Below, piece after piece: positions 24,058-36,576 of a stretch of DNA of 64,000 nt. Origin of the DNA: Aphelenchoides besseyi (Eukaryota > Nematoda > Chromadorea > Rhabditida > Aphelenchoididae); NCBI GenBank assembly GCA_024699855.1, contig JAMPIQ010000002.1, positions 6,944,001 to 7,008,000 on the forward strand. The letters run 5' to 3'. Position 1 is the stretch's first letter. The number at the start of each line of letters is the position of its first letter. Below the pieces are notes generated by a model. That model was given only the letters and a program-made list of their open reading frames with translations. It had not been told where the DNA came from and did not search any database. The position numbers were made by a program, and so were the translations under genes.

Positions 24058-26054
24058 TCAATTTACATTTGAGAACTCCGGTTTCCGTCTTGTTGGAAAG
24101 AAACTCCAATTCAACGTTGACCACAAGCTTAGAAGTCCGATTAACCAAAACAATTGGTTGAAGGATGAATTGGCAGCATTACAATAAGGAGTTGCACACG
24201 TACACAATTCCACATGATCATTGACTTCCAAACCAAACCAATCGGGAGCCGCAAACAGATCACGTAGTCGTACCGTTTGACATCTCGTTTGTGACGACTG
24301 GCCAGTTCGCATCATATCCCCATAATAAAGTATCGAACGGTTATAAAATTTTATGTCCGACATGCAACCACGAAGATACCCATTTCGTCTTCTTCCTAAA
24401 AACGATCGTCTTCCAAGTACAAGTTTTTCTTTCCAACCTCCGACTTTATCGTTCATTCGTAGGGTTACACACAAATCCGAACAGTTTTTGGCTTGTACTT
24501 GATGCCAATCAAAGTTTTGTCGATCGCATCTGTCGGTAAAAGAAAGAGGCTTACGATAGAGGTGAGATATGTAGCTGTAAATAGATCTCATTAGTTTATG
24601 GAAATACTAAACTTACACAAACTGATCTTCCAGATACGGACTCATGCAAGAAAAACATTGCAGACGGTAAGCTGAAAACGCAACGAATTGAAAGGTACAA
24701 GTATATATTGTTGGTTTGAAAGTTTTGTTTCGATGTTGTCAACAAATATGTAACGATAATGTTCTACGAAAACAAACCGTTCGTAAATGATTGGTCAGAA
24801 ACATTGGCGAGAATATACGAAAACAACTGCAGAAAATCGGTTGCCATTCCATATTCTAATTGAAAAGAAAGTCAGTTTACTTGTATTTACTACCAGAAAG
24901 TCGAATTAGTTACTCAAAGAAATGCGCGTAACGCAGCAAACCGAATCTCGTGAAATGCCTAAGGAATGCTAAACGACCATAAACTCAAGAATACGCATGA
25001 CCAAAATTTCAAGTAGTTTTTATAGCAAACGAATTTCTCTCTCCATATAAAACGGTGAGATCTTAACGAGTTTTCTTCTCCATCAGATATCAGTGACCAT
25101 AAGAGAAACTAAAGAGCACTTGAGTTTAGTTTTCGAATTGCGTGTAGAACTCACGTATCGCAGAACATTCAAAAACTATCCTACAGCTCTTGTACAATTA
25201 GTAAATGGCACATTTTATGTAAAGATTTGGCAGGTGAACAAACTTCTTGTGAACATCTACACGGCTAATAAGTCGCTTTGAGGATAATGAATGACTTGAA
25301 CTTATCCTATAGCGATTAATTCAGATAACGAGTTGGTTGGCAGCTAGAAATTGGCCAAAGAGACGAATGTAATGCACAGCTCCAAAAACGGAAACTACTA
25401 TGTAACGATCGAAAACCCATAGAAAAGCAAAACGGGCGGTACTTGAAAACTCCTGCCGTCCAACGAAACAAAAGAGGCGTTGAATCGCGACTAAACCGCA
25501 ACCAAAAGTTCGTATGTCGCATTCTTGCGCGCTTTCTAATCTTAACACCATCTGCTACAACAAGCGTTGGAAGCATAGAAATAACCATCCATGTCATCAT
25601 TTGGCTTCGAATGATGACAACACTCGTGTGCTAAATCTCCAACAACAAATAGTTTCGAGTTTTGTTTTAGCGCGTTTAAAACGTCCGATTCGTTTGAAAC
25701 AAAACAGAAAACTCTCTGTCTAGTGGCCATGAGAAGGGAAAATGAAATTTTTGTGATTGGCATGCCGACGAAATACCCGAGTTTTTTGTTTGAGCGACAA
25801 CAATTCCAATGGTGTTCTCCACTGTCCATCTTTCGTTTTGACAGACGGGATGGCTAGTTCGTGATGTGAATAAGAAGTGTCACCATGATGCATTCGATTT
25901 AAACTCGATATCGTGCCCCAAAAGCCACGTTCTTTGTTTTTTTTTGGTTTTCAGATTCTGACGATGTCGTGAACTTACCATTCTCAAACGGAGGTGATGG
26001 ATCGTTAACGTTGGCGAGGATGAAAGCAAACAGTTTCGTGAACTGCGTGGTCAT
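24058..26054 (-). CDS. Ly6/LU-like GPI-anchored protein, second copy
   Basis: Exons 24617-24671 and 24058-24574 are firm: YRLQCFSCMSPYLEDQF, CDRQNFDW, KNCSDLCVTL, RGCMSDIKF, then ELCTCATPYCN and a hydrophobic tail (LFWLIGLLSLW) ending RRKPEFSNVN. This is a three-finger-like Cys pattern whose last motif CxCxxxYCN replaces the classical CCxxDxCN. An upstream exon 25979-26054 with a perfect GTAAGT donor joins in matching phase and starts MTTQFTKLFAFILA, giving 215 residues. The same frame stays open further up to an ATG at 26393 with a stronger signal peptide (VILMSLIVSSIAFA), so the true start may be there. Either way the first intron is about 1.3 kb. Probable cell-surface modulator; the partner is unknown. 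The charged tail after the hydrophobic stretch is atypical for a GPI signal. Confidence 0.65.
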
Positions 26055-26393
26055 CGAATTGGCGATCGATTGGAAAAGAACTCGAAAGGAGGATTTTGGA
26101 TTCGAACAATCAACGAATTGGTTTGTGAAATAGAAAAGTACGGCGACTGTGAACGAAATTGATTGCGAGTCTTCGAAGAACGACGATCGTTTTGATGGAA
26201 CGGCAGTGAAATTGGTTGTGGTGGTCGCCGTTCTGACGCGCGCATCTTGCGCTCTAACGCCGCTCCGCCAACGTGATGTCCGAATCGTGAAGTCGATGAA
26301 GCGGCTAAATTTGTCGAATAAGATCAGTTGATGGGCAAACGCGATCGAAGAGACAATCAAACTCATCAATATAACGTCTAATTCGAAGACCAT

Positions 26394-29300
26394 TCACGAT
26401 GTAATTTAACTACAAGAGAAGTGAGGATTCTTTCGAAAATCAATAATGTCGTTTAGATAAAGAGCACAGATAGTGGTCACTTCAGAGTATTGGAAGTACT
26501 TTGCATTACGAAAATCCTTGAGTTCAAAACCCAATCTCCTTGCTTTTTGGTCTGAAACCCGAAACTCATTTTGAAGGATCGAATTTAAACATTTTGCGCT
26601 TAAGAAAGTCCTTTTGAAAGCGGTTTGTGGCTCACGGTCGTTTAATCCATGTTCTCAGCTATTCAACCGCAATTCAAATGCCGATAGTACGCAGCGTACC
26701 GTCAAGAATCGAATATCTTAAGTCCCATAAAAGCCTAAATGAGTGAACAGATCTACTGTCTGAAGAATTCTTAATTGAAAAAACTTCTTACGAAACCCAC
26801 CCTCAACACAGTTGCTAAGATCATAGAGCAAAGGACATCACAAATGCAACGCCAAAATAAACGATAGGAACAAGCAGTGAGGCCATTAATTCAAGCAGAA
26901 TATTAACAATTGAAACTTGGAAAATGAATATAATGCAGCGATGAGCTGATATTGCATTCTTCTATTCATTGATTTGACTATCAATCTTTACTTTCGAGTA
27001 TTATACAAGCGGGCAGAAAGATCGAAATTAGCTGTTAAACTTAAAACTCGTAGAGGCTCCGTGAATTCGCAAATCTCAGTCCCGTTTTCCCATCAAAACA
27101 AAAGACGCGTTGAGTTAACGAGAAGCGTGAAGTCAAAAAACGTGCGTATCGTCTGCTTCACGTTGTATTCATGACGTTGATGAGTTGAGAAGTGGGTTTG
27201 CAAGCGGGTTCAGAACCAAACCAGCAGTTAGTCTCCGCTACCAAGGAACACGCTAAGAAGACGGAAATCAAAATTCAATTTCGTTTGGTCCTTTCAATTA
27301 AGCTCTAGAACACAAAACAAATCTCTTCCTCTCTTGCGCGTAAAAATAACGACATTTTAATCAGCCTTTTACCCATTTGCCTCACTCTCCTTATCGAGCA
27401 TTTAACTGCAAATTGCAAACGCCTTCAAAGAGAATGAATTTTATCTTTCACTCCTACGGTACGTAAACTTGAATCCTTAAATACAAAACAGTACACTGCT
27501 AAACAGATCTCCAAACACTGAGACTACCGCATGAGATATCTGACTATTGACTGTTTTAACAAGCGATTCAGATTCCAACCAAACTGCAGTATCATCGCTA
27601 TTTAACAGAACGGAAATTGATGTAACTACTGCTTCAGTTATTTTTTCGGGTTGTTTAGCAGACACATAAATCCCGAAATTTGGAAGACGAATGAACGCGC
27701 ACGTTTCCAGTCTACGGATTCGGTCAATTTTTCACCTCACCACCGTTTTCGTGCCCACAGCTCGTAAAATCGAAATGTTTCTGATTGACGTTCCCAATAC
27801 CTGAGTTCAAAATATCAACACAACTCGAACATTGCGCCGCGATAATCACCATAGAAACTAAACAGATTTGAAAGCAAAGTTAAGCGACTCAACTTGTCCT
27901 TATTCAGTTTCGGTCGTTCATAGTCGCCAGAAAGAATGCAATTACCTTGAAGGTCAGTACATAACACTCTGTAATTGCCGCCTACAAAGTCGAGACGCGT
28001 CGAAACAGTGAATGGTTATCGCACAACGAGAAAATTAATGCTGCTAACTCAAACTTTAAAAAAATTCTTCCTCTGCTTTTCGCTTCTAGCTCACGGATTA
28101 TAGACCTGAGCAAAAGAATAGATGGAGCTAGATAATCCGCTGGCATTGAAAATGGATGTAGAAAAATATAATTGCTAACATAAATGCGATGGTCGTCAAT
28201 TATTTATTCGGTCATTCTTCACTAAGAATCAATCTTGTAGCCGAAGATGGATGTTTGATCAATCAGAAAAATAACCCTACAGTTTTAAGAGAACGTACAG
28301 CAAACGATATCTTGTTCTTCCACTTTCGTTTGCTCGCTTTTCCATTCGAGTTTCGCATGTTTTGTGTTCGGCAGATGCACCAAAGGCTATGGGTTCTTCG
28401 CTTCAACTAAACCAATTCGCGACGATTAATTTCTTTTGCATCTCTGACACGTAACTTCTCTGCACCAACGTTACTTAGAAATAAACTTAAAAGCAGTTTG
28501 CTTGAGAATCTAAACGATTTCTAAGACGTCAATTTCGCAAATGCTGGCATTAGACTTTCAGTGACCATAAGTGACGTTCGCGTAACGCTACGAAACCGGT
28601 TTTAACACCCAAAATATTGTGAAAACCTTAGCGACTAACGTGCAGTAGCTGTTACCATTTTATGTGAAATTCAGAAACAAAAGACGAATCAATAGGACGA
28701 CCACCGAATCGACAGTCGACAAACAAAATCGAATTAAAATCAGAGATGGAGTCATGCGAATGGAAAGTTCGAAGCCGAATTCCAGTGAATCGCATTTGGA
28801 GATAAACTCTACGGTCAACGTTGTCAATGGTTGCGCGTTGAAAGCAAACTGAGTGGTTGGAATTTTAAATTGAAAACCAAATCAACAGCTGAACCATGAG
28901 CTTGCAAATTTTAAACGTGCGGATCGTGGAAATTGAAACTCCGCTGGGACCAACGGAGTGAATAACGGAAGTCGACGAGAACCAACGATTTAGAAGTTCA
29001 ACTTAAACTTCTCGTCTTCAATTGAACACGTGAATGCGAAGTTCTGCAACCGATTAGTTGATTTGCAAATTCAGAGATACACTGACAAGATTCGCTGTTT
29101 CGAAAAAACAAATCAGTGTCATGAGTTGTCCAATTAAATGGCCAATTCGAAGCAATTTGCATACACAGTGAGTGAAATTAACGTCAAAGATGGCGAAAGC
29201 GATGAAAATAAGTGAAGTGAAAAGAGGAAAGAGATCCGGGTAATTTTATTGCCATGTCGTCGGACCGAAGTTCTTTTTCACTTCAAAATAAGTCGAATAG

Positions 29301-30011
29301 CAACAGAAAGTGACATCGAAAAAGTTCTCTGAGGTGGAAAGCTTCTTCGACTTGACAGACACCTGATAGCAAATAACTCAAGATAGCAATCGAACTGTCT
29401 GTGCATATTCGAAAAATAGTTTTGTCAATGAAAGATGGACATTCGAAATGTTAGTTTGTTCCACCTGACTTGAAGTGTGGCTCGCAACTGTTGGGCGTCG
29501 TCCGACAATTTGAATTTACGCGACTGGAGGGCAAACTTTCACACTATGAAAACGCCAATTCGCTTTTGGCCTACGAACTTTGTCAACGGCTTTACAACAC
29601 CTATGACTACAAAACACAAGCCCAACGGAAACTTTGTTCGAAACGTATTTTATAGCTGTTTCTTTTACGAACCTCACAATTGGTTGTGGTCACTTGTTTT
29701 TATTAAAATTTGAAACAAAAAATAGAAGTAAGTGAAAACTTCGACTACTTGCTTACCATTGTTTTTGGGCTCTTGAACCGTAAATATCTTACAGAGAGTG
29801 AGAAGAGACAAATGCGCACAATAACTAATTTCGTATTCTTTTTAAGATTACGGTACGCCAACGTCTTGTTAATAACCAACGATTCCTCTTTCGCAAACCC
29901 AAAAACTATGCACCGGAAGAATACTCGGAACCGCAAAGACAAACTTCGAATCGACTGCTCAAGTGTTGCGAATGAAATGGTGTTTGCGCAGAATCCGCAA
30001 TGATGCTTAAA
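26394..30011. other. 3.6 kb gene-poor stretch, A-rich on the + strand
   Basis: No gene is supported. The + strand is conspicuously A-rich (line 28681-28740 has 29 A and 8 T), so the - strand is T-rich, as in sense-strand introns. A - strand frame at about 27477-27720 is open with a helical, Ser/Val-rich reading (KITEAVVTSISVLLNSDD) but has no start, no clear acceptor and no family I can name. It may be an isolated exon or chance. No repeat family is evident by eye. Confidence 0.4.
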
Positions 30012-30433
30012 TCATCGAGTGGAAGTCAAAACGAAGATATTATCCAAAGTATTGAAGCATTCAAACAAATCCGCTTTTATATTCACAGCAAGAATGCGTT
30101 TGATGCTCTAAATATTTAAGTTTTCACATTATTTCATTGACAACATTGAAACTCCATCATGAAAATTGTCAAACTAACCATTATAGGGATTCATTCGAAC
30201 CTTAACTCGATGGTCATCATTGGGAATCTCATGGAACTAACCTGAGGATGCAGTTCCTGCTCTTTCCATCTTATTTTACGATGTCGAACAAACTGCGGTT
30301 CTCTTTCTCTTCCTTCGAATGACGACAACTCCTCATCATATTCCAATCGTAACGGATGATTATGTTCGCCGAAGACGTGGAAAGTTTGCACGAAAATAAA
30401 AAGCAAAAGAAAATTCAAAGCAAATCCACTCAT
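30012..30433 (-). CDS. probable small secreted protein or peptide precursor
   Basis: An ATG at 30433 opens a strong signal peptide (MSGFALNFLLLFIFVQTFHV) followed by a charged region (RLEYDEELSSFEGREREPQ, VRHRKIRWKEQELHPQ) up to a GTTAGT donor after 30242. A TTTAG acceptor before 30107 continues in phase for 31 codons to TGA at 30012, giving 95 residues. The first exon is persuasive; the second is only the nearest compatible one, and the gene could instead continue further left. Dibasic-like sites (RHRK) would fit a processed peptide precursor, but that is a guess. No family recognised. Confidence 0.45.
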
Positions 30434-33400
30434 CGCATGACAGTAATCCAAAACAGCATCGAGGAAACCGCCTTGTTTATATCCAAGTAGGCTGTTAATC
30501 GAACTACCTGAAAAGCTATAAACTAACAGGATGTCTGGCAACCTTTTTCGCGCAGTTTCATTGTTGCAACAAACTTCTCGATAGCACGTGAATTCTCGAG
30601 ATATAAAAACAAACTCAATGACGAAGTGCAGTTGCGCAGAAAAGAAAACCACTTGAGCGGGAAAGAAGTTTGATAAAAACTGGAGAGTTAACTTGCAACA
30701 CTTGAAATCGGATCCAATTTTTCGACTTAAAAGCCAAATCTAAAACCAAGAATGGCCGTTAGATATTAAGCTGCAGAATAGGCATCGAACACCAAAGGTA
30801 TTCAATCGAAAACGTTGATTAGATTGGCCAAACATACGAGAGATAATGTTCCTGAGATTTCGCAGTAAAACAACTCTGGACAGGAAGTAGAAAAAACGAA
30901 TTGGCGAAAATAAAACGGACAGATAAAAACAATAAGAAATCTCCACGGAATTCGAATACACGACCGCGCAGCAAAAAGGCAAAAGCAAAAAGTTGAAAAC
31001 TCGGAATTTAACAAATTTCGACTTTTTGACCTCGAATAGTGACTTGAATTGTAGGAATCATTCAAGTTAATGAACGCAAACACTTTCAACATCAACCTCA
31101 GAGCGTCTAATACAAAGTAATCACTTATTATCTTGTTTGAATGGCGTTTCACTGTTGTCTATCAAAAAGATGTCGCGTTTGACGTGTTGACAATAAAACA
31201 TGTAAATCGCCACTCGCAATTGTTCCCCTAAACATCCCTTTCAATCTATTGGCCACTTTTAATGACCCTTCTGCTTGTTTTCCTCTTAACGCTCGTTAAT
31301 CACACCCTTCGGTTGCATGACAAACGCAACCTTTTAGTCGACCCATGTGCTAAACAAAACTCAGACACATTCCCTGATCGATGAAAGTTTTCAGCTACTT
31401 CTTCGTATTTAAAAACTCTTACCTTTGCATCCGAATCGATGGCATCTTTCTACTTCGACCTTTTGAGTTATGAGCTAATGACTAAAATTCGTCAAATCTC
31501 GAGCACATGTGCCGGTTATTCGTTTAACAGTCGAAGAGAAGTCCGTATGATCAAATAATGAATAATAAGATTTTGCAACATGTTTCAGCAGAACGAGAGT
31601 TGATATCGATTGCAGCGATTCCCAATTTAAGCTTATGAGAAGACAATTCAGTTGACTTCAAGTTCACGTATTTGACGAAACGTGCGGTTAGAAAGAGAAC
31701 CGACAGAATGAGTAATTTGATGACAATTTCCGTTTGTTTCACGCAAAAACTTTCGATTCTTTTATTTTAAATGTCAAAAAAGCATTCGACTGTGATGGTC
31801 ATTCTCGTAGAATCGACCGCAGTTTTGAGAACTTACGGAGAATATAACATCCAATTAAAACCACCCGAGATGTTCTGTCGTTATCATTTTGCTAACCATC
31901 TGTGAGCAGACGGAAGCAATAAAAAGCGAGTTTCATCGGCCGTTCGAAGCCGAGCAGCATTCTGTGGTTGATGAGGTCGAGAGAACGAATATTTCTGGAC
32001 AAAGGCGTTAATCTGTTGGAAATTGAATTCGTGGATCAACTAGCGAGCAAATTGCGTTGCGGAAGGCCGTTGGACAAATTGCCAGCGGCTAATTTGTCGA
32101 AATTTATTGCAAACTTCGGTCAACTCCTTCGCTTTCGGACGTCGATTCACATTCAGCGATCGCTAAAGACGAGACAAAAAAACTGATTGCTCATTAAAGG
32201 CTATAACTCGAGACAAAATCACAGACTTAAACGGTCGTTAAACGGCTTCCAACTGTTGCCTTCGAACTTCCGGTATTTGACAAAGTTTATGGGCTTTTGA
32301 CCAAAAACAAACAAAATCGCTCAGCTCGTCGCACCGCAGAAACGTCAATTAAAGGTGCCCAACTTCTGATGAAAGTTTTTCACTTGAAACCATTGAATCC
32401 GCAGCTTCTGGCGGTAGAAGTGGAAAAATAAAACCACTCGAGATGGCCCACCGTCTACCTCCACTTTAATGATCCCGACATAACGGAAATGCAAGGTGGC
32501 GTTGAAAAACACGAATTGCAAAAAAAGAATTGAAAATTCCCGTTGAAAGCAAGATACGAGAGTAACGATCGTTGATTTGAAGATTACGATTAACCTTCTA
32601 CTCTGCAGTCGCACTGTGCCGCAGAAGTAACATCAATAAAAGTTAAACGCGAAAACTTAAACCGTTTGCCCTCTGAGCGGAAATCGTTACCTTCTGATCG
32701 ATAAGACAACGACCTAGAACGGGCGAGAACATCGCCACTTAGACTTCAACACTCACAGTTGTAAATTTGGCTGACCACATTGCTACTTAATGGCTAAGGA
32801 TTGAAAGTGAGAGACGGAATACGTGCCGTCACAAAAGTTAATCGCATTTGCCATTCGGTCACACCAACGAGGACAAAGCTCCTCGATGGCGAATGGAAAG
32901 AAATTGTCGTCCTACCGGATGCAAATTACCGCACGATATGGATCGGCCGCTAAATTCACGACCCGATTTGCAACGAGCAACTCGGACATTATCTTTATGG
33001 CCTAAGGGTATGTAAAGTTGAATGAATGTGACTGAAATCTGTGCGCCCCTTAGCGTGGATAAGTGAGTTAACGTCGACGGTCATTACGCAAACTGTCCAT
33101 CAAACTCAATTTCTTCGCTTTGAAAAACACGGGAATTTTACGGGAATCGAAATGTAATGACAAATTGGTTTATTGGCAAACAATAGAAGTACACCGAGAA
33201 GAACGCGTCGATGTTTTTGGGCCTCACGTCAATGTGTTGTTTGGAATGCCGATAGATTTTGGTTTGTGATGTTACGGGTTTCATCGAGACGTCCAAGATT
33301 TGTCGGGTATTTTTGCTCGCATCTCTTCTTTCGCTTGAAAGCAAAAAATTGGGAACGAATGCGGAAAACGCGCGTTTTTGTCATCGAGAATGACCGCCCA

Positions 33401-33838
33401 TCCACACGGTTCATGAACAAAACCGAAGGGTTGAGTTGGAAACCGTTTGGCGTAGAACTCAACCCGTGTGTTTGTACGCCTGAGGCACAGAGAAAGTGTT
33501 GATAGAAGGTTCAAAACGAGATATTGGCCGTTACATCAACAAGTTGGTCACGACAAAGTCAGTTGTCAACAAAAAGTATAAATAGTTCTGGAAGTGGAAA
33601 GATAAGTACGATTTAACATGAAATGACATCAAAAAATGTTGCCATCAAGAAGATCATTACAACTCTCGTTCGGGGATCATTGAATTCCTTCAGTCCTCAA
33701 AAACCGCATGTCAATCACTTTGAAGAGCGCAACCATTGTGATCGACCGCCTTCGTCATTTGCCTACTCGTGATTGACATTTCCATTTGATCGACTTTTAT
33801 TAAGTAACATCCGTTGAAATTAACAAGAATAAGAACAA
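30434..33838. other. 3.4 kb stretch without a supported gene
   Basis: Lies between the secreted-peptide exon and the 3' end of THOC5. Open frames such as 31971-32186 (+) and several overlapping ones at 33.2-33.5 kb on both strands have no splice partners or matches. Composition remains A-rich on + through about 33 kb. The last 100 nt before 33838 should contain the THOC5 3' UTR on the minus strand. Confidence 0.4.
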
Positions 33839-36240
33839 TCAACGATTACACAGAATTCGACTGAGTGTTGGGGCATGTAAACGACCGCTAATTCGAATCT
33901 CCGTTCCATTTTCTTTTTCCCAATCAAAAACAACCGGCAAGCGATGAAGAATCGTGGCAATTTGAAAGGTTACAATGTCAACACCTACTTCTTTCGCTTT
34001 TGGTGGAATTCGAAGATTTACGGCCTTTTCGAAATCCTGAAAAACAAAGTGATTTTATTCATTTGTTAATAGAAACCGACCTTTAAAGCGTTAGCTAACT
34101 GACTTGAAATCGGTTTATTCCGAAAAATAAAAAGTACCGTTGAATACACACGAGGGTACGCGTACGGAATGAAGATCAACACATTCAAAGACAACGGCGT
34201 ACACTCGACGTTGAACTGAAGCAAGAATCCGCGAGCCAACTTTTCATCGGCGCTATCATTGGGAGTTGGTGTGAACTTCCAACGATTTTTCTGTGGAAAA
34301 GTCTAAAAACAATGAACAAACATATAAACAATTAGGTCATTAAGTCATACACTTATTGACGGATTGTAGTCGATGGTGAACGAAGACATGCGCGGCTGAT
34401 GCCTGTTAGAGTATTTTTGAACGTGCTCTGTAGGAAAAGCTTTTTCATACGATGTCGATTCTTAAAAAATAAAGTCAAGAATGAACACTGAGATAAACTA
34501 ACCTAACAGTTGAAGTGTTTTGGACAATTCATACCGATCAAAAAGTCGTTGTCGAGCAGTTCTAACAAACGCCGAAACACGTTGAAATTGAGGCAGCGAC
34601 TTTTCTGCTTCATTTGGTGTTCCAACCAGTGCTTGAACAAAAGAATACATCTTGCCAATTGAATTAATGTGGTCTTTAATGCTAGTTCTAAAATTCTTAT
34701 AAACTTTCAAATGCTTAGGTTATGCACTTACTCGCACAAATCCAAAAGTAAGTTTCCAACCTCGTTTGGACAACTTTCTCCAGCATCTTCGTAGTAAAGA
34801 TCATCGAACAAGTGTTGTGATGAAAACAATTCACTAGAATGAAAAAAATAAACCTTCGACTACACTACACTTCTCACTTTATATGCACCTTTCCTTTGAT
34901 GCTTGATTTTATCGTCGCACACCGAAGATCAGGAAAATAATGAAAATGAATAGCAATTTGAAGACCTAAAGGTTTTCGATTATAAGTAACTGTCAAACAA
35001 CTACGTGCCGTTGCATGGAATCGTAATTATTAATGTCATTGGATGAGGCTCCAGAAGTCGAACTCGAACTTGTTCAATTGTTTGAACAACATCTTCTGAC
35101 ATCTCGTCAGTTTCCATTCTGTTTTCTTGAATAATCTAAATTCTTACGCAAATAATTGAGTGGAAAACGAACAAACTCACGTTGTTCATCTTATCTAAAT
35201 TTCCGTTTCTCTGACGAATTTCAAACGCAACAACTGCGTTCTCATCTCCATCGCAGGAACAGGAAAGCAAATCAGACGGATACCATTCGCTGTAAACTTC
35301 ACAGTGCAATCTCAACATTTTCAACTCGGTTGGCAACAATTGAAGCTTTTGTTTGATTTCAGGAGTAACCCGCACTGCTTTCCTTGTTCCTAAAGGTTAC
35401 AATAATGAAAGGAAAGTAGTTCTTTTTACCCAAAATATCGCCGAGTGTTTTGGCCGCATTTCGAACTAAACGAATCTGCGTAGGGATTTGAGATAAACGA
35501 AATTCTTTTCCCATTATATCGCTCCCAAGTGCCGCTTTTCGAATTTCTAGTTCGTGTTGTGTTTCACACATTCTAAACAGATTAATGCACTCAAAAAAAT
35601 TTTCCAACTTACTGTTCTCGTTGTTTTAATTCGAAGTTTAAACGAGCCATTCGTAGTTTATGAGCATCACTCTTAATCGTTTCATCCAACTCCATTCCGA
35701 TTTTGGGAGCTTCTGCAATCAACTCTTCTACAGGAACCAACTCCAACTTTTCGTCCGCTGATCTGAAAAGAAAATTAAAGAATAGTTTTGAATTCGGTTT
35801 ACCGAAAGTTTAAGGTTGATGAAATTGTTCTCTTCAAATGGGAAATTTCATTGGCCAAATTGTTGAACGTAAGAAACACCAAATCGGATTCTTGTTGTGC
35901 AGTCAAAATTTGTTCTTTGAGTCGTCGATTTCGGAAATTCGACAAACGGTTCAATTGACGAAGTTGGAGTGTAAGAAATTTTGCTTCGGATAAGTTTGGT
36001 GGATTACAGGTTGTAGCCATACGAATCCCAGTAATCAATTCCGCAGACTTAGAACGAATAACTTCAGATGTTAGAGACAAAGCCATTTGGTCTTCAATCG
36101 AAAAAAACGTCTGAAATCAAAATCTTAAGAAGCTTTTTCGACCAAATACTTACCTCTGGATCAACTGTATGAAGTGGTTGAAGTGGATGATACTCATTAG
36201 AGCTTTCAGATTTTCCATTTTCAACGCTTGCAGCCGACAT
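33839..36240 (-). CDS. THO complex subunit 5 (THOC5)
   Basis: Eleven exons: 36154-36240, 35803-36110, 35613-35762, 35430-35572, 35181-35389, 34878-35135, 34732-34833, 34503-34687, 34351-34460, 34081-34302, 33839-34036. The pattern fits THOC5: an N-terminal helical region with LRQLNRLSNFRNRRLKEQ, then VPVEELIAEAPKIG, a coiled region, LRLHCEVYSEW, LEPHPMTLIITIPC, LTVTYNRKPLGL and a beta-rich C-terminal part. THO loads export factors on nascent mRNA in the nucleus. Exons total 1972 nt, one more than a multiple of three. The surplus base lies in exon 34878-35135: the frame ending IPCNG must shift by one to continue as ARSCLTVTY, between about 35003 and 35029. All other junctions are in phase. A sequencing indel is the simplest reason. 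Length would be about 656 residues. Confidence 0.82.
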
Positions 36241-36576
36241 TGCTCTTTGCTGTGAATTGAAGGAACCCAATAGTCGACACCAAACTGTTGACAGAAAGCC
36301 AAATAGACTCTTGGAGAAGAGCAGCTGAAGAGATAGATGTGAAGCGTCTAACTTGTATTGATATTTTGTTTTATTAATTAATTCAATTTCATCGATATCT
36401 CATTTATTGTTAAGAGCTTGTGAATAGAAACTGCTTGACGAAAGAATTGAAAGAAAGTGAAAGTTTAAAAAAGGGTATTGCGGCAAATAAAAATATTCAG
36501 CACTTTGAAGACTACAAAAATTATATGAAACATTGGTAACTACAAAAAACTGAGTAGTATAAAAAAAGTCTGAGAT

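Noticed and set aside
33173..33514. Three overlapping open frames on both strands
   Set aside because: Mutually overlapping frames of similar length with no ATG or family signal are best explained by local scarcity of stop codons.
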